Positions 46,231 to 54,422 of a stretch of DNA of 64,000 bases are shown in pieces. Both the position numbers and the translations under genes were made by a program. Source of the stretch: an uncultured Neokomagataea sp. (GTDB lineage: Bacteria > Pseudomonadota > Alphaproteobacteria > Acetobacterales > Acetobacteraceae); NCBI RefSeq assembly GCF_946476835.1, contig NZ_CAMKWA010000001.1, forward strand, positions 124,001-188,000, written 5' to 3'. The notes under the pieces are model-generated. The model did no database searches. It saw only the letters and a list, made by a program, of their open reading frames with translations, and was not told the origin of the DNA. The number at the start of each line of letters is the position of its first letter. Within the stretch, counting starts at the first letter, position 1.

Positions 46231-46818
46231 TTACTCCTTTTCAGGATGGGGTTGGGCAAGCATTATTACATAGTCCTGAATGTCAGAAGGCCACGTTGCT
46301 ATTTGCTTGGTGAGTGCCTCATGGTTTTCAGCGAAGAGAGCGCGGATTGCATCCTCATAACCGGGCAAGTCGCCAGCTAATGCTGACAGAAACCGGTAGG
46401 CTCGCTCATGTGCTGCTTTGCGGGCAGTCTTACCGTCATCGGTACGACGCGCTTCGTCCACAAGACGACGAAGGGTCTGCGAGGCTCCTCCTGACTGTCT
46501 TGCAAGCCAATCCCAATGACGCGGTAGCAAAGTTATCTCCCGTGCCACCACACCCAGTTTTGGCCTGCCTCGCGACCGAGACGTCGTACTTTGCGCTTCA
46601 AGTGCACCACGCTCATTTAATCGTGTAACGATTTCTGCCGTTGTGCCGCGAAGGTCAAAGTCGATCACTGCACCAGAAAAATCGTCAAAAGTGAGCACAG
46701 TGCTTTGTATTTTGGCGTCCATTGACTTGATTGCGAGGGCTACGTCGATCAATGCGCCGCTTGCGACACGCTGGGTACCAGAAAAGGCGGTGCAGGATAT
46801 GGATAAAAACTTAGACAT
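46231..46818 (-). CDS. DUF2239 family protein
   Basis: A 195-residue protein of unknown role. The block SRSRGRPKLGVVAREITLLP and the following RHWDWLARQSGGASQTLRRLVDEAR are the DUF2239 signature. RGRPK resembles an AT-hook core and the rest could be a small helical DNA-binding unit, so a regulator is possible (inference). The ATG coincides with the predicted +1 of its promoter, so the message is probably leaderless. No ribosome site is present. Confidence 0.75.
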   Translation of the reverse strand: MSKFLSISCTAFSGTQRVASGALIDVALAIKSMDAKIQSTVLTFDDFSGAVIDFDLRGTTAEIVTRLNERGALEAQSTTSRSRGRPKLGVVAREITLLPRHWDWLARQSGGASQTLRRLVDEARRTDDGKTARKAAHERAYRFLSALAGDLPGYEDAIRALFAENHEALTKQIATWPSDIQDYVIMLAQPHPEKE

Positions 46819-46824
46819 TCCAAT

Positions 46825-46852
46825 ATTATACCCAGATAAAAATTGACGTCAA
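46825..46852 (-). promoter_or_regulatory. promoter of the DUF2239-SnoaL pair, leaderless
   Basis: On the minus strand TTGACG (46852-46847), 16 bases, TATAAT (46830-46825). The expected +1 is about 46818, the A of the DUF2239 ATG. The spacer holds the operator-like TACCCAGATA (46829-46838). Confidence 0.65.
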
Positions 46853-46864
46853 TATACCCGGGTA
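46829..46864. promoter_or_regulatory. twin operator-like sites TACCCAGATA and TACCCGGGTA
   Basis: Two ten-base sites, 46829-46838 and 46855-46864, differ at two positions and lie 26 bases apart centre to centre. One sits in each divergent promoter spacer. This is the arrangement expected for a repressor controlling both directions. Confidence 0.5.
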
Positions 46865-46871
46865 ATATATT
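46843..46871 (+). promoter_or_regulatory. divergent promoter of the GIY-YIG gene
   Basis: TTGACG (46843-46848), 17 bases, TATATT (46866-46871). Its -35 overlaps that of the opposite promoter inside the palindrome TTGACGTCAA. The spacer contains the perfect palindrome TACCCGGGTA (46855-46864). Confidence 0.6.
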
Positions 46872-46920
46872 CCATTGTTGAGGGCCGTAGCACAACGAGC
46901 CTAGAGCATGAGGTTGAGGT

Positions 46921-47259
46921 ATGAAGGGTTATAGTCGAAAGGCGGCGGTAGCAGCGTATAAAGAGCGGAAAGTCGAAGCCGGTATTTATGCCATTCGATG
47001 CACATCATCGGATCAGGTATGGGTTGGTAGTGCGCCTGATTTGGCGACTATTCAAAACCGTATCTGGTTCACGTTGCGGCAAGGAAGCGATCCGCATCGA
47101 TCGCTTCAAGAGGCGTGGATTACACATGGCAGTGACGCGTTTTCCTTCGAAATCGTCGAGAAAATGGATGATCAAGACGATCCGATCTACATTCGCCATT
47201 CGGCGCTTAAGAAACAACACGCTGAATGGGTCGTGAAGTTGAGCGGTATCCGTATCTAA
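46921..47259 (+). CDS. GIY-YIG nuclease family protein
   Basis: A small 112-residue protein with a GIY-YIG-like core. AGIYAIRCTSSDQVWVGSAPDLATI provides the GIY strand; the second motif is VWVG in place of YIG. NRIWFTLRQGSDPHRSLQEAW and a late Glu in SFEIVE follow. It may be an active nuclease or a degenerate member. The start has GAGGT immediately upstream. It is divergent from DUF2239 under the shared control region. Confidence 0.75.
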   Translation: MKGYSRKAAVAAYKERKVEAGIYAIRCTSSDQVWVGSAPDLATIQNRIWFTLRQGSDPHRSLQEAWITHGSDAFSFEIVEKMDDQDDPIYIRHSALKKQHAEWVVKLSGIRI

Positions 47260-47581
47260 TGTCTGACTACGGAGCATGACGCGCTGTTCCGGCTACTACA
47301 GCGCTTGAAACACGGACTAAGCTGACGGACGATATCCTATAGATGTTTGATCGGCTGATTGGGTAGTTGTTCCGCTGTGTTGAGTGTGGCGCGGGAGCTG
47401 TCCTGAAACGCGACCGACGAACGATCAACGGCAAACTCTGTCAGTTGGCGTGTAGCGGGAGAAGCAGGGCCGGATCGGTGTGGCAGCATATCAATTTGAC
47501 AGGGGGATTAGCTCCGTCCTTTGTGCCAGATTCTTCGTCCGTCATACGCCTCAGATCCTTAGTGCGTATCTGTGTCTTTCC
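47260..47581. other. 322-base gap holding transposase debris
   Basis: No intact gene. The first two thirds hold the decayed Tn3-like fragment at 47280-47462. The rest before the porin stop shows nothing I can name. Confidence 0.5.
47280..47462 (+). pseudogene. remnant of a Tn3-family transposase (decayed)
   Basis: Frame 47280 reads RAVPATTALETRTKLTDDIL, stop, MFDRLIG, stop, LFRCVECG, then VLKRDRRTINGKL. This resembles the internal part of Tn3-family TnpA, where an LTDA-type segment, MFDRLIG and a K-RD-INxK stretch follow each other. Two in-frame stops (TAG at about 47340 and 47373) make it non-functional. The similarity is recalled, not searched. It borders the accessory genes on their right. 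Confidence 0.45.
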
Positions 47582-48976
47582 TTAAAACTCTGCGTGCATA
47601 CGGGCGCCAAGAATGGAAACGGGGCCGCGGTCTTTATTATAGGCGGGGTTTCCGACCCATTGATAATCGAGGGTGAGGTGGCCGATGGGATGGACGGCGA
47701 GGTCGTAATACATCTCTATGATATGCTCGTCCCCGGCGTGGGGGAGTTGGCCATCCCCGACAAGGAGGCCGGTTCCACCAGCGGCGAGATAGGCTTTGCG
47801 ACGGCCGGATGCTGCGTTGATGACGCCTGCGACGCCGATGCGGTCATCGGAGCGGTGCCATAATGTGCCGTCAAAGGACAGGCCGAGTGCGAGAGAGCGG
47901 TCAATATCTGTGAATTCGTAGGTTTCGTAATGGCCATTGGCCCAGCCTGTACGGATAAAGGCTGCGATGTTTTTGGTCAGGGATTGCTCAATGGTGAGGC
48001 TGAGGCCTGGGCGGTTTTCCATGCGGCGGACATTGGCGGTGTTGGGCGTGGTTTCGGTGATTGTGCCAAGGCGTAGGGCATCAGAAAAGCGGCCCATACG
48101 GGCATGGGTTGTGAAAGCGGTAAGTAGGATTTTGCCGGGGAGTGTACCGATCTGGTGCCGTTCTTCGAGTTCTTCATCAATTTGGAATTGTTTGAAGCTT
48201 GTATCAATATCGGGGCTGTTGGGCACGATAGACATGAGGAAAGCACCGGAGCGTAGTGTCCAGCGGTCTTGTGTCCATTCCGTGGCGATGCCGGTGGTGT
48301 AGCCCCACGAATCTGCGGCGTAATCGAAGGTTCCGGTATCGATCAGGGACCAGTTCAGGAAGTCTGCCCGTGGGTCATGGGCGTAGCTGTTATTATCGTA
48401 GAGATCGGGTACGGAAAATTTCCCTATTGTGAGGACCAAGCGGTTCGGTGCTTGTTTGACTGAGAATTGGTTGAGGTCATCATCCACTCTGGTGGCGGTA
48501 CCACCGAGGTTGATGGTTTGCCGGAAGAAGGCGCGTTGGACACGGAAATAGGGTGTACCACGGCCGATTTTATAGGCTTCGCCACTGGAGAAACCGGCTA
48601 ATCCTAGGGTGTTACCAATGCCGAAGCCTTGATCAACTTCGCCATTGACCCAGATTTCACCGCCTTGCCACGGGTGCAGGCCGGCATAGAGGGTGAGGTC
48701 CCATGTTTCATCGCCGCGTGCGGCGGGCATGAGGCTTTGGGTGCCGGAATAGGGGGCGTGAAATCCGTCATGCCCTTGCCAGACGAGGGTTGATTGCGCG
48801 TGGAAGGCAAACAGATCGCTAGAGTCGGTTGTGTTAGGTTGGGCGGTTTCCGTCTCTATGAGGGGCGATAAAGCAGGAACAGCCCATGCAGGGTTTTCGG
48901 GTGCGAAAACCGCGGCAAGGCTGAAAGGTAAAAGGCTGTAGCGGCGGAGAGAGTGGTAAGCGGAGCGTACGATCAT
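47582..48976 (-). CDS. OprB-family carbohydrate porin
   Basis: An outer-membrane barrel of 464 residues for sugar uptake. The signal is near 1-32 (ending PAWA). OprB features are the FFRQTINLGG and APNRLVLTIGKFSVPDLYDNN blocks, DFLNWSLIDTGTFDYAADSWGY, and the ending NPAYNKDRGPVSILGARMHAEF with terminal Phe. Acetic acid bacteria have many such porins. It overlaps the upstream TonB-type gene by ATGA. Confidence 0.85.
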   Translation of the reverse strand: MIVRSAYHSLRRYSLLPFSLAAVFAPENPAWAVPALSPLIETETAQPNTTDSSDLFAFHAQSTLVWQGHDGFHAPYSGTQSLMPAARGDETWDLTLYAGLHPWQGGEIWVNGEVDQGFGIGNTLGLAGFSSGEAYKIGRGTPYFRVQRAFFRQTINLGGTATRVDDDLNQFSVKQAPNRLVLTIGKFSVPDLYDNNSYAHDPRADFLNWSLIDTGTFDYAADSWGYTTGIATEWTQDRWTLRSGAFLMSIVPNSPDIDTSFKQFQIDEELEERHQIGTLPGKILLTAFTTHARMGRFSDALRLGTITETTPNTANVRRMENRPGLSLTIEQSLTKNIAAFIRTGWANGHYETYEFTDIDRSLALGLSFDGTLWHRSDDRIGVAGVINAASGRRKAYLAAGGTGLLVGDGQLPHAGDEHIIEMYYDLAVHPIGHLTLDYQWVGNPAYNKDRGPVSILGARMHAEF

Positions 48977-50091
48977 TGACGGATGAGGATGTAGTTTAGG
49001 GTCATATCAAATTCAAAATGATCGCCCTTCATATCTGGTGGAGGGGGAGGCAAGTGGGAGCCTTGGAAGGTGCTCGTGAGGCCTGCATCCAAAGAGTATG
49101 AGCCGGATGACCCGATGAGGCGCACGGTTTTGACACGGCCGTATCGATCTAGGACGACATGGACGGAGGTGGCGCCGTCTTCGCCGTTACGGGCCGCTTC
49201 CTCTGGGTAGTAAATATGCGCCTTGATCCAGCGGTCAATTTCGCCAGCATAGTCTTCGCTGACGCCACGGATGGAGGTTCTGGTTTTGAAGGGCGCATTG
49301 ATTTGCCCGTTCATACTGAGTGGCCCAAGGGACATATCGATGGGGCCGCCGGAGCCTGCGGGGCGGCCACGATGGCGTGGGCGTGGTGAAGGCTGTTCGT
49401 TAAAGCTGAGATCCATGGGGTGCGCGAAGGGGTTACTGGTCGCGCTGCTTGATGTTGTCTGGCGGTGATGTTGGTGGCCGCGCTGTGTATGTGCTTGGGC
49501 GCTCGGGGAGTGTCCGGGGGTGACGGGTGCAGTGGTTGGTGGTGTTTGGGTGAGTTCTGCGGAGTGGTCTTGCTCTAATGGTGGTGCGGAAGGCTGGTCA
49601 GGGGTGGGTACGACTGTGGATGGTGCAGATTCAGCACTATCTGAATTGGCTTCAGAAGGTGGCTGTGGTGAGGGTGCTTGCGTGCTTTGAGCCGGCTGTC
49701 CGCCGCCTTGATCTTGTGAGCGTGGGCCTTGCATGCTGTGTTTGGTCGGGGGTTGGTCAAAGACCATTTCGACTTGGGGTTCTGCGCCAGTTGCACCACC
49801 GGAGAGTTGCTGGTGGGGCCATAAGAGGAGCGTTAAGAGCGCGCCATGCAGTAAGGTTGAGAAACAAAATGGCCCGAGGGGGCCAGCTTCGACAAAAGTT
49901 TGCCGCCGTTCCATCGGGGTCAGGACGGAGCGGACGGGGGTGCTCCGGGCTGCATAATCGCGCAGGCGTTCCCGTGTCCCTGTTGTTGGGACGGCACGGC
50001 GTGCTGTGGCCGTGCTTAGGCGTGGGGCCGTAAAGAACTGAGGTTCTTGGCGCTCATCGCGTTGGGAAGCGTGTGGGGTGCGGCGGATCAT
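48973..50091 (-). CDS. TonB-family energy transducer
   Basis: TonB links the ExbBD proton motor to outer-membrane receptors. This 372-residue protein has a long basic cytoplasmic tail (about 1-70), one membrane helix (GPFCFSTLLHGALLTLLLW), and a long Pro/Gln/Ser/His-rich periplasmic spacer. The C-terminal TonB domain (from about 285) reads WIKAHIYYPEEAARNGEDG, VHVVLDRYGRV and LPPPPPDM. ExbB and ExbD are not adjacent. It forms an operon with the OprB porin, an odd partner because OprB does not need TonB. Confidence 0.82.
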   Translation of the reverse strand: MIRRTPHASQRDERQEPQFFTAPRLSTATARRAVPTTGTRERLRDYAARSTPVRSVLTPMERRQTFVEAGPLGPFCFSTLLHGALLTLLLWPHQQLSGGATGAEPQVEMVFDQPPTKHSMQGPRSQDQGGGQPAQSTQAPSPQPPSEANSDSAESAPSTVVPTPDQPSAPPLEQDHSAELTQTPPTTAPVTPGHSPSAQAHTQRGHQHHRQTTSSSATSNPFAHPMDLSFNEQPSPRPRHRGRPAGSGGPIDMSLGPLSMNGQINAPFKTRTSIRGVSEDYAGEIDRWIKAHIYYPEEAARNGEDGATSVHVVLDRYGRVKTVRLIGSSGSYSLDAGLTSTFQGSHLPPPPPDMKGDHFEFDMTLNYILIRQ

Positions 50092-50298
50092 GCAGGTTTG
50101 CGGCGTGTGTGTTGCGTCCGGCCAGATGCCAGCCTCTCCCGCTGTGGGAGGGGCTGAGCGTGTGCTGGTGCGGTCAGGTTTGCTGTGCGGCCTTGGGAGG
50201 GCCGGGCGGAAAATTCACGTCGGATCACACGGTATCATAGACAGGTCTGAGGGAAACACGAAAGCCCGAAACCTGTTTTGTTGTGTGTTTGTTGGTGC

Positions 50299-51081
50299 TT
50301 ATGACGCCGAAAGAAAAGGAGTCATCCGTGCGAGAAAGCCTTTAGGTTGGTCCACATGGAGCCAATGTCCAGCATTAGGTAGAGTTTCAATCTCTGCTTT
50401 GGGGAAAAGCGCGTGGATGGTGGGGTGATGGTGTTCTTGGACGTAAGGCGAGAGTTCGCCGCGCAAGAAAAGCGCAGGGCCGTTATAAGGGGGCGTGCGA
50501 GGGGCTTCCCAGCCTTCGATATGCGTAACGGCATCAGCAAGTTCATCAAACCCAATAGCCCAGCCTGGGTGATCGCCCAAGCGAAGGTTCTGCCCCATGA
50601 GTTCGGAAACGGCGCGACTCCCGGTGATAGGGTCTAGAAGGGCAAGTGCTTCTTTGCGGTCGAGGGTGTCGGGGAAGGTAAGGGTTTTGAGGCGTTCGAT
50701 CATAGCGCTTTGGCCATGCCGGGTGGGGGCTGGGGCCATGTCTGCCACGAGGAGGCGGCTGACACGGTCCGGGTGTTTCAATGCGAGATGCATGGCGACC
50801 TTGCCGCCCATGGAGTGCCCGACAAGTGCAAAGCGGTTGATGTTGTGTGTCTCGAGTGTTTCGAGCACATCTTCTGCCATGGCGCTGTAAGATGCGGGAC
50901 CATGAGGGCTTTCACCGTGATTGCGTAAATCTGGGGCGAGGGTACGAAAATTGTTGGCGGTGGCGCGTTGGAGGAAACCGAGATTACGGGCACGTCCGAA
51001 CAAGCCATGTAAAAAGACAATGACGGGGCGCTCTGCTGCGGTGGTTTCACCTTCGGTTCGTTCAATGACGTGCAGTTGCAT
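50299..51081 (-). CDS. alpha/beta hydrolase, YbfF-like esterase
   Basis: A 260-residue cytoplasmic esterase of the alpha/beta fold. VIVFLHGLFGRARNLGFLQ (oxyanion HG), DLRNHGESPHG, and nucleophile elbow LVGHSMGGKVAMHLAL give the Ser. LFLRGELSPYV and NAGHWLHVDQP supply Asp/Glu and His. It resembles YbfF, which hydrolyses short acyl-CoA and p-nitrophenyl esters. Start 51081 (MQLHVIERT) has AGGAAGG upstream. It is divergent from the ClC gene. Confidence 0.86.
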   Translation of the reverse strand: MQLHVIERTEGETTAAERPVIVFLHGLFGRARNLGFLQRATANNFRTLAPDLRNHGESPHGPASYSAMAEDVLETLETHNINRFALVGHSMGGKVAMHLALKHPDRVSRLLVADMAPAPTRHGQSAMIERLKTLTFPDTLDRKEALALLDPITGSRAVSELMGQNLRLGDHPGWAIGFDELADAVTHIEGWEAPRTPPYNGPALFLRGELSPYVQEHHHPTIHALFPKAEIETLPNAGHWLHVDQPKGFLARMTPFLSAS

Positions 51082-51231
51082 GAGTGCACCTTCCTGAGAG
51101 AAGAGTTGATTGATGGTGAATGAACCGTCAAACAGTAACAATATTCCTGCCCATGAGGGGCGTCCTTGTCTAGCACCCTAAAAGAATTGGGGTACGAAAG
51201 GGATAGGCAGTCGTGTTGTTGGTGTTCGATT

Positions 51232-53004
51232 ATGCGTGAGCCGCGCTCTTTTTTGGCGCCTGTTTGGCTACGTTCATGGGTGCGGGCTGATGAAATCTGG
51301 CTCACCCTGTTATCGGCCGTCTTGGGTGGCGTAGCGGCTTTGTGGGTGATTGGTATTTCAACGGTCACGCTGATGCTGCATCGCTGGCTCTATGGTGTGG
51401 CTTATGCCCCAACAGGTCATCTTTCGGGGGTAGATCACCTTTCTGTTTTGCGGACGGTGCTGGCGCTGACCTTGGGCGGGTTGGCGGTCGGTGTATTTGG
51501 TGTTGTAGCGGCAATTTTTGTGCCACGGCAGCCTGTTGACCCGATTGAAGCGAATGCGCTGCATGGTGGTCGGATGTCACTGCGGGATAGTCTTGTAGTG
51601 GTAGGGCAGACGATTTTATCGAATGGTTCGGGTGCGTCCATTGGATTGGAGGCCGGGTTCACGCAGATTGGCTCTGCCTGTGCGTCTTGGGCGGGGCGTG
51701 CGTTTCGTGTGCGGCGTGATGATTTACGTGTTTTAGTCGGGGCTGGTGCGGGTGCGGCTATTGGTGCTGCGTTTAATGCGCCGGTGACGGGTGCGTTTTA
51801 TGCGTTCGAACTGGTTATAGGGTCTTATACATTGGCGAGCTTGCCGCCAGTTGCAGCTGCGGCTTTGGCGGGTGTGGGGGTGGCGCATGTTTTGCACCAT
51901 AACCCGATGGCTTTGCCGCCTTTGTCGATCGGGCCGTTGGATTGGAATGCTGGCATTGGTGTGGTGCTGATTAGTGTTTTGTCTGCGCTGACGGCGATTG
52001 CGGTGATGTTCGGTGTTACGCAGGTGGAGAAGGTATTTCGGCGTTTGCCTGTGCCGGGCTGGGGGCGCCCTGCGTTAGGTGGCTTGGCAGTGAGTGGCTT
52101 GGCCGTGATTCATCCATCTGTTCTGTCTTCAGGGCATGAAGCGATGCGCCGTGTTTTATCAGGTGATTTTACACCACGCATGGCGGCAGGGTTGTTGCTC
52201 TTAAAAGCTGTGGCATCGGCCTTGAGTATTGGCTCTGGTTTTCGTGGTGGGTTATTTTTTGCCTCTCTGTATTTGGGGACGTTAGCGGGAACGGTTTACA
52301 CTGTGTTTTTGACACCGCTGGGCGTTGCGCCGGGCAGTATGGTGTTGGCGGCTTTGGTCGGGATGAGTGCCATGGCTGTGGCGGTGATTGGTAGTCCGAT
52401 GACTATGGTGTGTTTGGCATTGGAAATGACGGGGAGTGCCGTTTTCAGCGGTGCCACCTTTGTTGCTGCGATTATATCACTTCTGACGGTGCGGCGGTTG
52501 TTTGGATACAGCTTTGCGACGTGGCGTTTTCATTTGCGTGGTGAATCGATCCGTTCGGCCGTCGATGTGGGGTGGATACGCTCTTTGGATGTACGGCGTA
52601 TGATGCGGCCTATTCCACGGAGTTTACCGTTACGAACATCGGTAACACGTGCGCAGAAAGTACTCGCTCCGGGGTCTGGGCAGCGGGTTATTTTACTGGA
52701 TGATGATGGGCGGTATGCTGGTGTTCTGGGTATTGCAGATTTGCATTTAGCAGATGGGGCGCGTGGACAAACGGTGGAGGCCTTGGCGCAGCATGGGGGG
52801 GATGTTTTGACGCCTCTTATGAATGTGCGTGAGGCGATTGAGCGTTTTACGCAGGCTGAGGCCGATGCACTGGTTGTTGTGGATGACGTTGTCTCACGCA
52901 AGGTGGTTGGGTTGCTGACGGAGCAGCATGCCTTGCGGCGTTATGCGGAGGAATTGGAGCGTAGTCGGCGGTCCTTGGCAGGCGAAGAGTCTTTCCCGAC
53001 GTAA
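51232..53004 (+). CDS. ClC-family chloride channel/transporter with CBS domains
   Basis: A 590-residue membrane protein with a ClC core of about 10-12 helices and a C-terminal pair of CBS domains (from about 450). The second signature reads GASIGLEAGFTQIGS: the gating Glu is kept but GREGP has become GLEAG. The first signature GSGIP is replaced by QPVDP. GSGFRGGLFFASLYLG matches the third (GxFxP region) signature. Selectivity may differ from chloride. Start 51232 (MREPRSF); the frame opens at 51166. Confidence 0.85.
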   Translation: MREPRSFLAPVWLRSWVRADEIWLTLLSAVLGGVAALWVIGISTVTLMLHRWLYGVAYAPTGHLSGVDHLSVLRTVLALTLGGLAVGVFGVVAAIFVPRQPVDPIEANALHGGRMSLRDSLVVVGQTILSNGSGASIGLEAGFTQIGSACASWAGRAFRVRRDDLRVLVGAGAGAAIGAAFNAPVTGAFYAFELVIGSYTLASLPPVAAAALAGVGVAHVLHHNPMALPPLSIGPLDWNAGIGVVLISVLSALTAIAVMFGVTQVEKVFRRLPVPGWGRPALGGLAVSGLAVIHPSVLSSGHEAMRRVLSGDFTPRMAAGLLLLKAVASALSIGSGFRGGLFFASLYLGTLAGTVYTVFLTPLGVAPGSMVLAALVGMSAMAVAVIGSPMTMVCLALEMTGSAVFSGATFVAAIISLLTVRRLFGYSFATWRFHLRGESIRSAVDVGWIRSLDVRRMMRPIPRSLPLRTSVTRAQKVLAPGSGQRVILLDDDGRYAGVLGIADLHLADGARGQTVEALAQHGGDVLTPLMNVREAIERFTQAEADALVVVDDVVSRKVVGLLTEQHALRRYAEELERSRRSLAGEESFPT

Positions 53005-53071
53005 GGCTCTTGGCAGTGTTGCGGGAACGTTCCAAACTAGAGGCGGTACTTTTTCAAAGGATATGACAAAC

Positions 53072-53542
53072 ATGGCTGATGTGAACTACGAGGACCGCCT
53101 CGCTGCTTTAGGGATTACATTGCCGGAAGCAGCCGCGCCGGTTGCTAATTATCTGGCCGTGACCCGTACGGGGAACACGCTGGTTGTGTCCGGCCAGTTG
53201 CCATTGGTGGATGGTAAGCTGCTGGCGACGGGTAAGCTTGGTGGTGATGTGGACGCTGAAACGGGCGTGGCATGTGCAAAGGCATGTTTGGTTAATGTGA
53301 TTGCACAAGTGAAGGCTGCGCTGGGCGGCGATTTGTCCCGTGTGCGTAAAGTTGTGCGCCTTGGCGGGTTTATTGCGTGTACGCCTGACTTTGTGACGCA
53401 TGCTGTTGTGATGAATGGTGCGTCTGATCTGGCGGTTGAAGTGTTTGGTGATGCGGGCCGCCATGCGCGCTCCACCATTGGTGTGCCAAGCCTGCCGCTG
53501 AATGCGCCTGTTGAGGTCGAAGCTTTGTTCGAAGTCGATTGA
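53072..53542 (+). CDS. RidA family protein
   Basis: A 156-residue member of the YjgF/YER057c/UK114 family, which deaminate reactive enamine or imine intermediates made by PLP enzymes. NTLVVSGQLPLVDGKL, the long central helix, and RSTIGVPSLPLNAPVEVEALFEV with the key Arg are present. The longer form matches the alphaproteobacterial subgroup. ATG 53072 (MADVNYEDR) has AAAGGA at suitable spacing; ATG 53063 is an alternative. Confidence 0.88.
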   Translation: MADVNYEDRLAALGITLPEAAAPVANYLAVTRTGNTLVVSGQLPLVDGKLLATGKLGGDVDAETGVACAKACLVNVIAQVKAALGGDLSRVRKVVRLGGFIACTPDFVTHAVVMNGASDLAVEVFGDAGRHARSTIGVPSLPLNAPVEVEALFEVD

Positions 53543-53550
53543 TTTTGATG

Positions 53551-53586
53551 GGGAGAGTTCTGCGGGGCTCTCTCCCTCTAATTTTT
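53551..53586 (+). terminator. terminator after the RidA gene
   Basis: GGGAGAG, 12-base loop, CTCTCCC, then TCTAATTTTTAA. It separates RidA from the flagellar genes. Confidence 0.6.
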
Positions 53587-53650
53587 AACGATTTAGCAAG
53601 TATATTGACCTTACTCTTGGCCTGCTTAGAGCGTGGCGGAGTCTTGGGTC

Positions 53651-54391
53651 TTGGAAAATACGACGTATATCGCGTTATCGAAGATGGACGCGCAGCAGCG
53701 TGCGATGTCGGTTATCGCAACGAATATGGCGAACGCGTCCACTGTTGGCTTTAAGCGCGAAGACGTTTTGTTTAGTGATTATCTTTCACATCAACATGCC
53801 GGGCAGCAGCCACAGGGTGCAGAAACGCAGGCTTACACGCAAGATCGTGCGACGTATCGTGATGTGCAGGAGGGTGATTTACAGCAAACAGGAAATCCGC
53901 TGGATGTAGCGCTGGGTGGGCAGGGGTATTTTCAACTGCGTACGCCGGATGGCGTGCGTTTGACGCGTGCGGGCCGTTTTGAGCAGCAAGCGGATGGTAC
54001 GATTGTTGATGAGAGCGGCAATGCGCTTTTGGATACCGCCGGGCAGCCGATAAAAATCCCGCAAGGTGACCAGAAAATCAGCATTTCGAGCGATGGTGTT
54101 TTATCGACGGAAAGTGGTGACCAAGCGCATATCGCCGTTGTGTCGGTCGCGGATGAAAATGCTCTGAAAGCGCAGGGTGGGCATTTATTTGCAACAGATC
54201 AGCCGATGCAAGAGGTCCGGCAACCGCATATGGCGCAAGGGATGCTTGAGGGGAGCAACGTTCAGATGATGAGCGAAGTGACGAAGATGCTGGATATACA
54301 GCGTAATTTTCAGTTCATGGCGCAGTTTGTGAATGCGGAAGCGACGCGCCAGCAAAATGCCATTGATAAAATTGTTCAGGTTTCAGCCTGA
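53651..54391 (+). CDS. flgF: flagellar basal-body rod protein FlgF
   Basis: A proximal rod subunit of the flagellar motor. The N-terminal helix (ENTTYIALSKMDAQQRAMSVI) leads to ATNMANASTVGFKRE, the rod-protein signature. The middle beta domain follows (GYFQLRTPDGVRLTRAGRF), and the C-terminal helix reads SNVQMMSEVTKMLDIQRNFQFM. TTG 53651 gives the usual start and has GGAG nine bases upstream. A GTG at 53633 would add six residues. flgG follows after 31 bases. Confidence 0.9.
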   Translation: MENTTYIALSKMDAQQRAMSVIATNMANASTVGFKREDVLFSDYLSHQHAGQQPQGAETQAYTQDRATYRDVQEGDLQQTGNPLDVALGGQGYFQLRTPDGVRLTRAGRFEQQADGTIVDESGNALLDTAGQPIKIPQGDQKISISSDGVLSTESGDQAHIAVVSVADENALKAQGGHLFATDQPMQEVRQPHMAQGMLEGSNVQMMSEVTKMLDIQRNFQFMAQFVNAEATRQQNAIDKIVQVSA

Positions 54392-54422
54392 TTTTTATGC
54401 CTAATTGAAGGATTGAAACCTT

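Noticed and set aside
47367-47585. 72-codon ORF MFRCVECGAG as an intact gene
   Set aside because: It is part of the decayed Tn3-like frame and runs into the porin 3' end; no ribosome site.
52928-53071. N-terminal extension of the RidA frame
   Set aside because: It overlaps the end of the ClC gene and has no similarity to the family; the start with AAAGGA lies at 53063 or 53072.
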